Source of the DNA: Actinoplanes couchii | Lineage (GTDB): Bacteria; Actinomycetota; Actinomycetes; Mycobacteriales; Micromonosporaceae | Assembly (NCBI RefSeq): GCF_016862075.1 | Contig: NZ_BOMG01000086.1 | Coordinates: forward strand, 1 to 64,000 | Length of the DNA stretch: 64,000 bases | Direction: 5' to 3' | In this document: positions 18,524 to 26,233 of the stretch, one piece after another | Layout: each line of letters begins with the position of its first letter | Numbering within the stretch: position 1 is the first letter of the stretch | Notes under the pieces: model-generated | What the model saw: only the letters and a program-made list of their open reading frames with translations | Databases searched by the model: none | What the model was told of the DNA's origin: nothing | Program-made: the position numbers and the translations under genes

Positions 18524-18565
18524 AAGAGGCCTCTGAGCTGCGTTTTCGCAGCTCAGAGGCCTCTT
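18524..18565 (-). terminator. Intrinsic terminator of tRNA-Arg
   Basis: A perfect 19-bp stem (18524-18542 with 18547-18565) closes a TTTT loop. On the minus strand it is followed by a run of five T, then GTTT. It lies 7 bp past the 3' end of the tRNA-Arg gene and is one of the few U-tailed terminators in the window. Confidence 0.92.
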
Positions 18566-18572
18566 GATCTTG

Positions 18573-18645
18573 TGCGCCCGAAGGGACTCGAACCCCTAAC
18601 CTTCTGATCCGTAGTCAGATGCTCTATCCATTGAGCTACGGGCGC
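18573..18645 (-). tRNA. tRNA-Arg (anticodon ACG)
   Basis: The 73-base minus-strand sequence folds as a cloverleaf. The acceptor arm GCGCCCG/CGGGCGC has a discriminator A, the D-arm region is GTAGCTCAATGGATAGAGC, the anticodon arm TCTGA-CTACGGA-TCAGA shows ACG, and the T arm is built on GGGGTTCGAGTCCC. CCA is not encoded. Position 34 A would be deaminated to inosine to read CGU, CGC and CGA. Confidence 0.97.
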
Positions 18646-18686
18646 TTGCCTTGTTGCTCAGTCAGCCTACATCACCGACTTTTGCG

Positions 18687-18777
18687 CGGAGACTCCGGGA
18701 TTCGAACCCGGGAGGGGCTTTAAAACCCCAACCGCATTAGCAGTGCGGCGCCATAGACCAGACTAGGCGAAGTCTCC
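18687..18777 (-). tRNA. tRNA-Ser (anticodon GCT)
   Basis: A 91-base type II tRNA. The acceptor arm is GGAGACT/AGTCTCC with discriminator G, the anticodon arm CCGCA-CTGCTAA-TGCGG shows GCT, a long variable arm (TTGGGGTTTTAAAGCCCC) follows, and the T arm is CCGGGTTCGAATCCCGG. It reads AGC and AGU. It lies 41 bp upstream of tRNA-Arg on the same strand, and both may share a transcript ending at the perfect hairpin. Confidence 0.97.
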
Positions 18778-18919
18778 CCGGTGTCCCGTGGGCCACCAGG
18801 GCTTGACAATACCGGACCGCCTGACGGCTGCACAAAGAGGTAGGCATCCGGCGCTCCGGGGAACTTCGTGAAGGGGCGCGAACAGGCGAAACGTCTCGGG
18901 AGCCACTAGGGTTGGGGTG

Positions 18920-20377
18920 ATGGAGGAGAACACGCGCCGGGAAGCTCCGCGGGCTCGGGATCCGCGTAGCCCCTTCGTTGCGCCCGAGCAGGCGGCTTCC
19001 GAGGAGGCTCCGGCTCGGCGTGGGGCCCCTCCGGCGGTCACGTTTCAGCCGCCCCGGGCCGATGACAGTGCTGAAGGTCACTCTTCAGAGCCTTCTTCCG
19101 GTACGGGTCAGCCGGTTCCGCGACGGCGTAGCCCCCGGAGGACGACTCCGCCCGCCACGGTCCCGCCTCAATCGGGTGAGCCCGCGGCCGAGAAGACCGG
19201 GCAACCGGCCGCCGCGCCGCGGAGCAGGCCCGAAGTGCGAGCGGTACCCGCCGAAGACCAGGCGCAGCCGACACCCACCAAGAATCAGGGGGAAGCGCCT
19301 CCGGTCGAACCGGCGACAAGGGCCGAGCTGGTCACGACTCCCGAGCCGGGCGCAGAGGCTGAGCCGGCAACCAAGATTGAACCGGGCGCAGAGGCTGAGT
19401 CGGCAACCAAGGCTGAGCCGGCTGCGGCCACTGAGCCGGTAATAAAGGCCGAGGCCGCAACGAAGGCGAAGGCGGAGCCCGCAGCGAAGAAGGCGCCCGC
19501 CAAGCGAGCACCCGCGAAGCGAGCCGCACCGGCCAAGAAGGCGGCTCCCGCCAAGCGAGCCCGAAAGATCCCGGAATCGGTGGAGGACCCGAGCACGGTG
19601 ACGGGGCAGGCGGAGGGCAAGGTTGTCGCGCTGGCGCGGACTCCGCGCCCCCTGGGCGCGCCCGCGCAAAAGCCAAGGCCCCTGGATCCACCCGCGCGAG
19701 CACTTGAGTCCCTGGATCCGCCCGCGCCCATGGAACCGCCTGCGCAAACGCCTGCACCTCTGGATCCGCCCGCGCGAACGCTGGCGTCCCTGGATCCGTC
19801 CGCGCGAGTGCCAGAGCCCCTGGTGGCGGGTGCTGGTGAGTGGGCGGGGCAGCAGAGTCTGGTGGAGGGGCTGTTGGCTGAGCCCAGCCGTACGCCAGCA
19901 ATTTTGGCTCTTGCCGCTGTTGAAAGGTTCGGGCCTGCCGCCGCGGACTGGGCGGACCGCACCCGGGCCGTCTATCCCAAGGCGTCGCGGGAGGCCCTGG
20001 CACGGCTGGCGATCCAACGATTCACCAGGTCAGCGGTGGTGCGCGGGGCGGCCGGCGCGTTTGCCGGACCGTACTCGCCGATCGCCCTGACCGCTGGCAT
20101 CCTGATCACGCACGCCGAGCTGATCCTGCATCTGGCGGCCGCGTTCGAAGTGGATCCCGCGGACCCGCGCCGGGCGGAGGACCTGCTGCGCCTGGCGAGC
20201 CCGGGCCCGGCCCTGGGCACGATCGTGGCCGGTCACCTGCTGAAACGGGCGCTCCCGGGCATGAACCTGGTCAGCGCGATCCTGGGCGCCACGTCGACGA
20301 CCGAGACGGTGGCGGCCCGGGCGACGAAGTTCTACAGGGACAACCAGCCGAGCCAGGCCGCCGGCAACAGCGCGTAA
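18920..20377 (+). CDS. Alanine/proline-rich protein with EcsC-like C-terminal domain
   Basis: About 485 residues. The first ~300 are low-complexity, with Pro/Ala/Glu repeats (PGAEAEPATKIE-type units), a lysine-rich KAPAKRAPAKRAAPAKKAAP stretch reminiscent of histone-like tails, and several DPPAR repeats. The last ~180 residues are a folded helical domain (TPAILALAAVERFGPAAADW, GPYSPIALTAGILITHAELI, DPADPRRAEDLLRL) that resembles EcsC-type proteins. The basic repeat might bind nucleic acid or cell-wall polymer; this is speculation. ATG at 18920 follows an in-frame GTG at 18917. The 3' end overlaps the convergent protease gene by 46 bp. Confidence 0.8.
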   Translation: MEENTRREAPRARDPRSPFVAPEQAASEEAPARRGAPPAVTFQPPRADDSAEGHSSEPSSGTGQPVPRRRSPRRTTPPATVPPQSGEPAAEKTGQPAAAPRSRPEVRAVPAEDQAQPTPTKNQGEAPPVEPATRAELVTTPEPGAEAEPATKIEPGAEAESATKAEPAAATEPVIKAEAATKAKAEPAAKKAPAKRAPAKRAAPAKKAAPAKRARKIPESVEDPSTVTGQAEGKVVALARTPRPLGAPAQKPRPLDPPARALESLDPPAPMEPPAQTPAPLDPPARTLASLDPSARVPEPLVAGAGEWAGQQSLVEGLLAEPSRTPAILALAAVERFGPAAADWADRTRAVYPKASREALARLAIQRFTRSAVVRGAAGAFAGPYSPIALTAGILITHAELILHLAAAFEVDPADPRRAEDLLRLASPGPALGTIVAGHLLKRALPGMNLVSAILGATSTTETVAARATKFYRDNQPSQAAGNSA

Positions 20378-21093
20378 CCAACAAACGCGACGATGTCCAG
20401 CAGGCTGTGCGCGACGATCAACGGCATCACCCGTTTGGTACGCAGGTAGAACAGCGCGAACACCACCCCCATCACCACGTTCCCGATGAAGCCACCGAAC
20501 CCCTGATACAGGTGGTAGGACCCCCTGAGCACCGCGGAGGCCATGATGATCCAAACCGGTGACAGGGCGTAATCCCGGAGTCGGGTGATCAGGTACCCGA
20601 CGACGATCACTTCCTCGAGAACCGAGTTCTGCACGGCGGACAAAATCAGCACCGGCACCGTCCACCAGTACGCGTCGAGACCGGACGGCCGGATCTGCGC
20701 GTTGATGCCGAGCTGTAGTGCCGCGTACACAAACAGCAGTCCGGGAATGCCGATGCCGGCGGCGAGGCCGGATCCCCAGCCGAGGTCGTAACCGGGACGC
20801 CGGTAGTCGATGCCGAGCGTCCGCGGGTAGATCCGGTCCTTCGCCAGCAGATAGAGCGCCAGTGCGACCGGGATGAGAGCGAAGAAGATCCCCAGCAGCT
20901 GGTACGTGAGATCAAGGTACGGCCGTGGCGACACCGTCGGGTTGAGCGTGGTGGTCTGCTGCGCGAGCGGCTTGTCCGCGGTGAGTTTCGCGGTCAGCGA
21001 CACCACGGAGTAGATGGCCGACTGCCCGAGGGACAGCAACAACACGATGGCGATTTCCGGCCCGTACCGCGGCCGAGGTGGGTCGACGATCAC
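20332..21093 (-). CDS. CPBP-family intramembrane metalloprotease
   Basis: A 253-residue polytopic membrane protein with about seven hydrophobic segments. It carries the CAAX-protease/bacteriocin-processing (Abi) motifs: the EE pair in SVLEEVIVVGYL, a His in GSYHLYQG, and the third motif with a His in VAHSLLDIV. These Glu and His residues would hold a metal inside the membrane. The first motif normally reads EExxxR; here it is EEVIVVGYLITR, with the Arg displaced, which is a mild deviation. The substrate is unknown. It converges on the EcsC-like gene and is transcribed away from the flavohemoprotein. Confidence 0.88.
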   Translation of the reverse strand: MIVDPPRPRYGPEIAIVLLLSLGQSAIYSVVSLTAKLTADKPLAQQTTTLNPTVSPRPYLDLTYQLLGIFFALIPVALALYLLAKDRIYPRTLGIDYRRPGYDLGWGSGLAAGIGIPGLLFVYAALQLGINAQIRPSGLDAYWWTVPVLILSAVQNSVLEEVIVVGYLITRLRDYALSPVWIIMASAVLRGSYHLYQGFGGFIGNVVMGVVFALFYLRTKRVMPLIVAHSLLDIVAFVGYALLPAAWLGWLSL

Positions 21094-21211
21094 CAGGCAA
21101 CTTTAGGCGAGGCACAAACCGGACCAAATCGGCGAGCGACACGCCGCACAACATGACTTGTCGCACTGTTCGTGCGTCGTCTTCCCGACTGCGCTGACCA
21201 CCCTGAATGGC

Positions 21212-22321
21212 ATGGGAGACCTGGCACGCTTGCTCAAGGAGAGCTGGAGCCTCGTCGAGGAACACCAGGACAAGGTTGCCGGCTATTTCTACGCGCGGAT
21301 CTTCCTGTCGTACCCAGATCTGCGTGATCTGTTCCCGGTGCAGATGGACGTGCAGCGGGCCCGTCTGCTCGGGGCGATCGTGCAGGCCGTACAGACGCTG
21401 GAGGATCCGGAGCGGTTCGACGACTATCTGCGATCACTCGGCCGGGATCACCGCAAATTCCACGTGGAACCGGAGCATTACGAGGTGGTGGGCGGGGCCT
21501 TGATCGAGTCGATGCGGGCGCACGCGGGCGAGCAGTGGGGTGTCGAGTACGACCAGGCCTGGGCCGACGCGTACGCGGTGATCGCGGCGAAGATGCTGGC
21601 CGGCGCGGAGGCGGATCCGAACCCGCCGTACTGGTACGCCGAGGTGGTCGCGCACGAACGCCGGTCGCAGGACATCGCGGTGTTCACGGTGCTGCCGTTG
21701 CAGCCGCTGGATTTCCGGGCCGGCCAGTACCTGAGCGTCGAGGCCCCGCGCTACCAGCCCCGGTTGTGGCGCACCTACTCACCGGCGAACGCGCCCCGGC
21801 GGGACAACACGCTGGAGTTCCACGTGCGGGCGGTGGGCGCGGGCTGGGTGTCCAGCGCTCTGGTCCGCAGGCTGCAGGTCGGCGACATGATCAAGGTGGC
21901 GGCCCCGATGGGCACGATGACGCTGGACCGCCGGTCGACGCGGGACGCCGTCTTCGTGGCCGGCGGCACCGGGCTGGCCCCGGTCAAGTCGCTGCTGGAG
22001 GAGCTGACCCGGTACAACCGGACCCGCTGGGTGCACGTCTTCTTCGGCGCGCGGAACCGCGAGGACCTGTACGACCTGGCCGACCTGAACCGGCTGGCGG
22101 CCCGCTACCCCTGGTTGTCGGTGGTGACCGCGTGCAGCGACGATCCGACGTTCCCCGGCGAGCAGGGCGACATCTCGGACGTGGTGGCGAAGTACGGCCC
22201 GTGGAAGGAGCACGACTTCTTCGTCTCCGGGTCGGGCCGGATGGTCCGGAGCACCCTGAAGCGCCTCGCCGAGCTCCAGGTGCCGTCGGTCCGGATAAAG
22301 TACGACAGCTTTAATGAATAG
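21212..22321 (+). CDS. Flavohemoprotein (globin-FAD/NAD reductase)
   Basis: A protein of about 369 residues in two parts. The globin domain (residues 1-135) has Tyr B10 in GYFYARIF and the proximal His in RKFHVEPEHY. The ferredoxin-NADP-reductase-type module has FAD-binding RTYSPAN, NAD-binding VAGGTGLAPVKSL and a C-terminal SGSGRMV. Such proteins convert nitric oxide and oxygen to nitrate using NADH, or act as oxygen/redox sensors. It is slightly shorter than Hmp. I chose ATG 21212 because the globin alignment begins there; a longer frame from 21158 adds 18 unlikely residues. The gene ends exactly against the convergent XRE-deformylase gene. Confidence 0.93.
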   Translation: MGDLARLLKESWSLVEEHQDKVAGYFYARIFLSYPDLRDLFPVQMDVQRARLLGAIVQAVQTLEDPERFDDYLRSLGRDHRKFHVEPEHYEVVGGALIESMRAHAGEQWGVEYDQAWADAYAVIAAKMLAGAEADPNPPYWYAEVVAHERRSQDIAVFTVLPLQPLDFRAGQYLSVEAPRYQPRLWRTYSPANAPRRDNTLEFHVRAVGAGWVSSALVRRLQVGDMIKVAAPMGTMTLDRRSTRDAVFVAGGTGLAPVKSLLEELTRYNRTRWVHVFFGARNREDLYDLADLNRLAARYPWLSVVTACSDDPTFPGEQGDISDVVAKYGPWKEHDFFVSGSGRMVRSTLKRLAELQVPSVRIKYDSFNE

Positions 22322-23851
22322 TCAGTAATCCCAAGGCCGTCCCGTGTGCTGGTACTGAGCGACCGGCACCAGCTTGGCGTCCGGCTTCATCCGGTCCACG
22401 TAGAGCCGCCCTTCCAGGTGGTCGATCTCGTGGCTGATGAGCCGGGCCAGCGCCCGTTCGAACGTGGTGACCACCCGGGTTCCGTCGAACCGCGCGTGTT
22501 CCACGTCGATCCGCATCGGCCGCGGCACCAGCCCCCGGTAATCGAAGAACGACAGGCATCCTTCGTACTGCTCGTCGTGGTCCACCGATTCGCCGACGAT
22601 CCGCGGGTTGAGCAGGACGACCGGATCCACGTCCCGTTCCGGCGGGCGGACCACGGCGGCCGCCACCGGCACGCCGATCTGGGGCGCGGCGAGTCCCACA
22701 CCCTTGCTGAATTCGTGCAGGTCCTCCAGCCGGCCGAGCGAGGTGAGCAGCCGGGTCATCGCGTTGCGCGCGGCCGGGCCCTCCCGGGGCAGCTGGAAGT
22801 GCCGGGCCCGCTGCCGGAGCAGATCGGAGCCACGCTGGATGATGCCGATGCCGCGCATCCGGTGCGAGGCCTTGGGCAGGGCCGGTTCCGGCGGTCCGGT
22901 CTCGTCGTAGACCGGGGCATCGGCGCCGCGGTACCGCCATTCCAGCCGGTACCGCGCGTTGAGCAGGGGTGCGTCGGTTGACCACTCGAAGATGGCACGA
23001 CCTCCCTCGGTGCGGCGTTCCAACGGGGTTCGGACCGGCACCTCGGCGTTGAGCGATGCCTCCACTCCCCAGACCTGGGGTTCGAAGCTCTCCGGCAGAT
23101 CGAGCCGGACGGTCAGTGACCGGGTCGGCAGGCGGACGGCGCGCTGGAACCACTGGCCCCACTTCTCCTCGCCGACCGTGTAGGCGTACTCGATGGTGGT
23201 TCGTTCGCCGGGGTAGAGCGGGAACTGGCCGCGCTCGTTGGCGAACAGCAGCCAGAGTTCCTTGGACGCGTCCCGGTCGAGCTTGACCCGCCACTGCATC
23301 GACTCGGCGGCCACGCCCTCCCCGGCGAACGCCTGGACGTCGAGTTCCTCGAAGGTGAGCGGGTTCTCCCGGTGGTACCGGTTGGAGCCGGCCGGATCGT
23401 GCGGGTACCTGTCGACGGAGATCTTCGCGAGGTAGCGGGTGACCGCCTCGATGCCGGCGTTGTAGAGCGAGCGCCGGACCCGGCAGCGGTAGGCGCCGTC
23501 GGCGTAGGCGAGTTCGGCGATCTCCCGTTCCACGATCAGGCCGGTGCCGGGCGGCAGCCACTGGACCGGCACCGGTGGGTCACGGTGCAGGCTGGAGCCG
23601 CGGGCGTGCCGGAGTTCGTCGTACTCCTGGAATCGTTGCCAGATGGCGCCGCCCGCACCGAGCACCGCCTCGGCCCGGCGGGCGAAGTCCTCGGTGGGTT
23701 TGTGGCGCCGGCCCTCGACGTGACTGACGTAGGAGGGATCGAAGCCCATGCGCGCGGCGAGCTGCTTCTTGGTCATGCCCCGTTCGACCCGCCATTGCGC
23801 AAGCACCGTCACGAACTGGTCTGCTGCCCGTTCAATGGGCGAGGTGGTCAT
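22322..23851 (-). CDS. XRE helix-turn-helix fused to peptide deformylase
   Basis: A 509-residue three-part protein. Residues about 10-75 form an XRE-type helix-turn-helix (MTKKQLAARMGFDPSYVSHVEG). Residues about 90-335 are an uncharacterised beta-rich region with many Arg, Tyr and Trp residues (ELAYADGAYRCRVRRSLYN, SMQWRVKLDRD, RTTIEYAYTVGEEKWGQW). The last ~170 are a peptide deformylase with all three metal motifs intact: GVGLAAPQIG (about 385), EGCLS (about 431) and HEIDHL (about 475). The deformylase should therefore be active on N-formyl-Met ends or similar formyl groups. This is not the housekeeping enzyme, which is about 180 residues. The start ATG 23851 has GAAGGGGA upstream. It is divergent from an iron-reductase gene. 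Confidence 0.92.
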   Translation of the reverse strand: MTTSPIERAADQFVTVLAQWRVERGMTKKQLAARMGFDPSYVSHVEGRRHKPTEDFARRAEAVLGAGGAIWQRFQEYDELRHARGSSLHRDPPVPVQWLPPGTGLIVEREIAELAYADGAYRCRVRRSLYNAGIEAVTRYLAKISVDRYPHDPAGSNRYHRENPLTFEELDVQAFAGEGVAAESMQWRVKLDRDASKELWLLFANERGQFPLYPGERTTIEYAYTVGEEKWGQWFQRAVRLPTRSLTVRLDLPESFEPQVWGVEASLNAEVPVRTPLERRTEGGRAIFEWSTDAPLLNARYRLEWRYRGADAPVYDETGPPEPALPKASHRMRGIGIIQRGSDLLRQRARHFQLPREGPAARNAMTRLLTSLGRLEDLHEFSKGVGLAAPQIGVPVAAAVVRPPERDVDPVVLLNPRIVGESVDHDEQYEGCLSFFDYRGLVPRPMRIDVEHARFDGTRVVTTFERALARLISHEIDHLEGRLYVDRMKPDAKLVPVAQYQHTGRPWDY

Positions 23852-24018
23852 CACGGATGTCCCCTTCGCGACGGCAAGTCAAGTGTCGCTGGCTCTCCGT
23901 GTCTGCAAGGAGCTAGTAGCGTTTTGCCGACAGATACCTTGACGAATCCGGCAACGTGACGACGCTACGTAAAGTAACAATTGCCTAGGGTATTCGTCCG
24001 AAAGATCCCCTTGCCCAG

Positions 24019-24037
24019 TGTGGTTAGGCTACCCTTA
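24019..24037. promoter_or_regulatory. Candidate IdeR/DmdR iron box
   Basis: TGTGGTTAGGCTACCCTTA matches 15 of 19 positions of the actinobacterial iron box (TTAGGTTAGGCTAACCTAA), including the whole central GGTTAGGCTA. It lies about 120 bp upstream of the FhuF-like gene, where iron-loaded DtxR-type repressor would silence iron-uptake genes. The match was made by hand against the recalled consensus. Confidence 0.72.
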
Positions 24038-24131
24038 ACCGGGTACCGTGGGTCACCGCGAGCCTTCCCTGCTCCACAAGAGCCGGCTCGCCGCCACTGC
24101 TTCAGCACGTTCATCCGCAAGGAGTACTGCG

Positions 24132-24158
24132 GTGACTCAGCGACGAGTGCGCCCGTGA
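24132..24158 (+). CDS. Eight-codon leader ORF coupled to the FhuF-like gene
   Basis: GTG at 24132 sits 7 nt after a perfect AAGGAG (24119-24124) and encodes MTQRRVRP before a TGA at 24156-24158. That TGA overlaps the GTG start (24155) of the FhuF-like gene in a GTGA arrangement. The only strong ribosome site here serves the mini-ORF, so the reductase would be translated by coupling. The peptide has two tandem Arg and could serve as an attenuator; this is inference. Confidence 0.4.
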   Translation: MTQRRVRP

Positions 24159-24952
24159 CCAGCATCACCCTGGAACTCACGCAGATCCGCCCGCGGCTGC
24201 TGGCCCCGGTCAACGCGACCCTGCGTGCCATGTTCGGCACCAGCACCGAGATCCCCGGTCTGGCTCCTGACCTGGTCGTCCGCGATCTGGCCGGCTGGAC
24301 TCCGGCGGCCCGGCTGGCCGACGTGCACCTGGACACCCTGCTGGAGAACTCGCGGCGCCGCTGGAACGCGCAGCCACACGCCGCAGCCGCTCTGGCCTGG
24401 AAGGCGTACACGTACTGGCTGGCCCTGCCCGCTGTTCTGGGTTTTGCATCGGCACGCAGAGTGCCCTTACTCACCGCGACCGATGTCGTCATGCATTTCG
24501 ACGACATCCGCCCGCTGGTCACCCTCGGACTGCGCCCCGACATCCCGGTCGCGGTCCTCCCCAGCGACCCGATCGCGTTCTCCGGCCGCCCCGAGGTCAA
24601 GGTCGTGCCGGACGAGGAGGCGCTGCTCGGCGAATTCCGCCGCAGCCTGCTCGACGAGCACCTCAACCCGCTGCTGGACGCCATCCACGGCCGGGTCCGC
24701 CTGGGCAAACGTACCCTGCTCGGCTCGCTGGCATCCGGCGTCGCCTACGGCGTCCTGCGCTCCGCCGACGCCGTCCCCGGCTCCTCCGCCGAGACGATCG
24801 ACATGCTGCTCGGCGCGCTCGGCGTCCGTGACCTGATCGAGCTGGTCCCCGGCCCGCACGGCAACCTCGAACTCAAACGCAAGACCTGCTGCCTGGCCTT
24901 CACCCTGCCGCGCCCCAAGGTCTGCCCGGGTTGCTGCATCAAGACCCCTTAG
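24155..24952 (+). CDS. FhuF-like (2Fe-2S) ferric-siderophore reductase
   Basis: About 265 residues. The C-terminus carries the FhuF iron-sulfur motif: KTCCLAF, ten residues, then CPGCC, i.e. a Cys-Cys pair and a Cys-x2-Cys. The rest is an alpha/beta domain like the FhuF body, with WNAQPHAAAALAWKAYTYWL near the N-terminus. Such proteins release iron from imported siderophores in the cytoplasm by reducing Fe(III). The GTG at 24155 starts the family-like sequence; the frame is open back to 23981, but that upstream part crosses the iron box and is not convincing. A candidate iron box and a coupled mini-ORF lie upstream, so iron repression is expected. Confidence 0.85.
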   Translation: MTSITLELTQIRPRLLAPVNATLRAMFGTSTEIPGLAPDLVVRDLAGWTPAARLADVHLDTLLENSRRRWNAQPHAAAALAWKAYTYWLALPAVLGFASARRVPLLTATDVVMHFDDIRPLVTLGLRPDIPVAVLPSDPIAFSGRPEVKVVPDEEALLGEFRRSLLDEHLNPLLDAIHGRVRLGKRTLLGSLASGVAYGVLRSADAVPGSSAETIDMLLGALGVRDLIELVPGPHGNLELKRKTCCLAFTLPRPKVCPGCCIKTP

Positions 24953-24963
24953 CGGTACGAGCC

Positions 24964-25017
24964 GGCCACGGTCCCGTGGCCACCCGCGCGGCAGGCGCGG
25001 CACCGGATGGTGCCGCG
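24964..25017. terminator. Two hairpins between convergent genes
   Basis: Two GC-rich perfect stems stand side by side: 8 bp with a TC loop (24964-24981) and 9 bp with a GGAT loop (24996-25017). They lie between the stops of the FhuF-like and RTX-like genes. No T-run follows on either strand, as is usual for actinobacterial bidirectional terminators. Confidence 0.55.
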
Positions 25018-25040
25018 ACCGCCGGGCTGGATGCGATGGG

Positions 25041-26105
25041 TCACCGCTCGCAGCTGACCTTCACATCCCCACCGGCCGCTTCGCACAGGTCGGACGCGGG
25101 GCCACCGTCGAGCAGATCCTGCCCGCCCTTGATCCCCCAATCGTCGCCCCGCAGATAGTCGTCGCCGGCCCCGCCGTACAGCTTGTCCTTGCCGTGCTCG
25201 CCGGCCAGCAGGTCGTCACCGCCGTAACCGTGAATCACGTCGTTGCCACCGGCGCCGTAGAGATAGTCGGCGCGCGGGGTGCCGTAGATCCGGTCGTCAC
25301 CGTCGCCGCCCTGGATCTCCTCGACGTCGGTGCCGATGGTGTCGTGCTCGCCCTTGGCGCCGTCGTCACCCTTCACCCCGTCGGCGTCCGCGGTGATCGC
25401 CTTCGCGTAGTTGACGTAGGTGACCGAGTCCCGCTCCCCGGCGCCACCGGAGATCCAGTCGTCGTCGCTGCCGAAGGTCGCCTGGTCCATGAAGAACGTG
25501 TCGTCACCGGCGCCGCCCCACATCCGGTCGTCGCCGTTCATGCCGTGGATGCTGTCGTGGCCGTTGCCGCCGTACAGCCGATCGTTGCCGTGACCGCCCT
25601 CGACCCAGTCGTCGCCGTCGCCACCGGAGAGGACCTCGTTGCCGTCCGAACCGTGCAGATAGTCCTTACCGCCCAGACCCCACAGCCGGTCCGCGCCGTC
25701 GCCGCCCTCCAGCCGGTCGCTCCGGGATCCGCCGGTGATCCGGTCGGCGCCCGCGCCACCGTCGGCGGTCATCCCGACGTCGGTGCGGTTCACGATGGTG
25801 TCGTTGCGGTCATAGGTCCAGACCTGGATCCGGGTCGGCGCCTTGGTGGGCGTACAGCGAACCCGGGTCTTGTCGCCCTTGACCTGCTTGCAGCCCTTGC
25901 CCGCTTTGACGGTGACCACGTCGTCGACAGTGATGGTGTTGCCGGACCGGGTGATCGTGACCCGGTTCTGCTTGCCGGTTGCCGCCTTGTAGCGGATCTT
26001 GGTGCCCTGCACCACCGACGCCACCCCGGTGCTCGCCGCCTGGGCCGGAACCCCGGCCAGGCCCACCATCAGCAGCGCCGCCACACCGATACCAACAAAA
26101 CGCAC
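25041..26105 (-). CDS. Secreted RTX-type calcium-binding repeat protein
   Basis: 354 residues. A signal peptide (about residues 1-27: GVAALLMVGLAGVPAQAAS) is followed by a ~90-residue beta-rich part and then two blocks of glycine-aspartate nonapeptide repeats of the form GGxGxDxxx. There are about ten in a row (GGDGADRLW, GGHGNDRLY, GGNGHDSIH and others), a spacer of about 70 residues, then about six more. Such repeats fold into a calcium-loaded parallel beta-roll outside the cell. There is no catalytic domain, so it may be a structural or adhesion protein. The start GTG at 26105 has GGGGGAG 7 nt upstream; the much longer open frame beyond it is a shadow of the neighbouring membrane-protein gene. 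Confidence 0.92.
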   Translation of the reverse strand: MRFVGIGVAALLMVGLAGVPAQAASTGVASVVQGTKIRYKAATGKQNRVTITRSGNTITVDDVVTVKAGKGCKQVKGDKTRVRCTPTKAPTRIQVWTYDRNDTIVNRTDVGMTADGGAGADRITGGSRSDRLEGGDGADRLWGLGGKDYLHGSDGNEVLSGGDGDDWVEGGHGNDRLYGGNGHDSIHGMNGDDRMWGGAGDDTFFMDQATFGSDDDWISGGAGERDSVTYVNYAKAITADADGVKGDDGAKGEHDTIGTDVEEIQGGDGDDRIYGTPRADYLYGAGGNDVIHGYGGDDLLAGEHGKDKLYGGAGDDYLRGDDWGIKGGQDLLDGGPASDLCEAAGGDVKVSCER

Positions 26106-26189
26106 TTGAGCACTCCCCCGAGTCGAAACCACGCGGCGCTCAGCATAGAACGCTACCGTTGCGACGTGCAGTCCCCTCCGGGACACGGC

Positions 26190-26222
26190 GATGGCCCGGG
26201 TTCGAAGCGAACCCGGGCCATC
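26190..26222 (-). terminator. Perfect 15-bp hairpin after the GT-C-like gene
   Basis: A 15-bp perfect stem (26190-26204 with 26208-26222) with a three-base AAG loop lies 11 bp past the stop of the minus-strand membrane-protein gene. No U-tract follows, which is common in high-GC actinobacteria. Confidence 0.7.
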
Positions 26223-26233
26223 ACGCGCCACAG

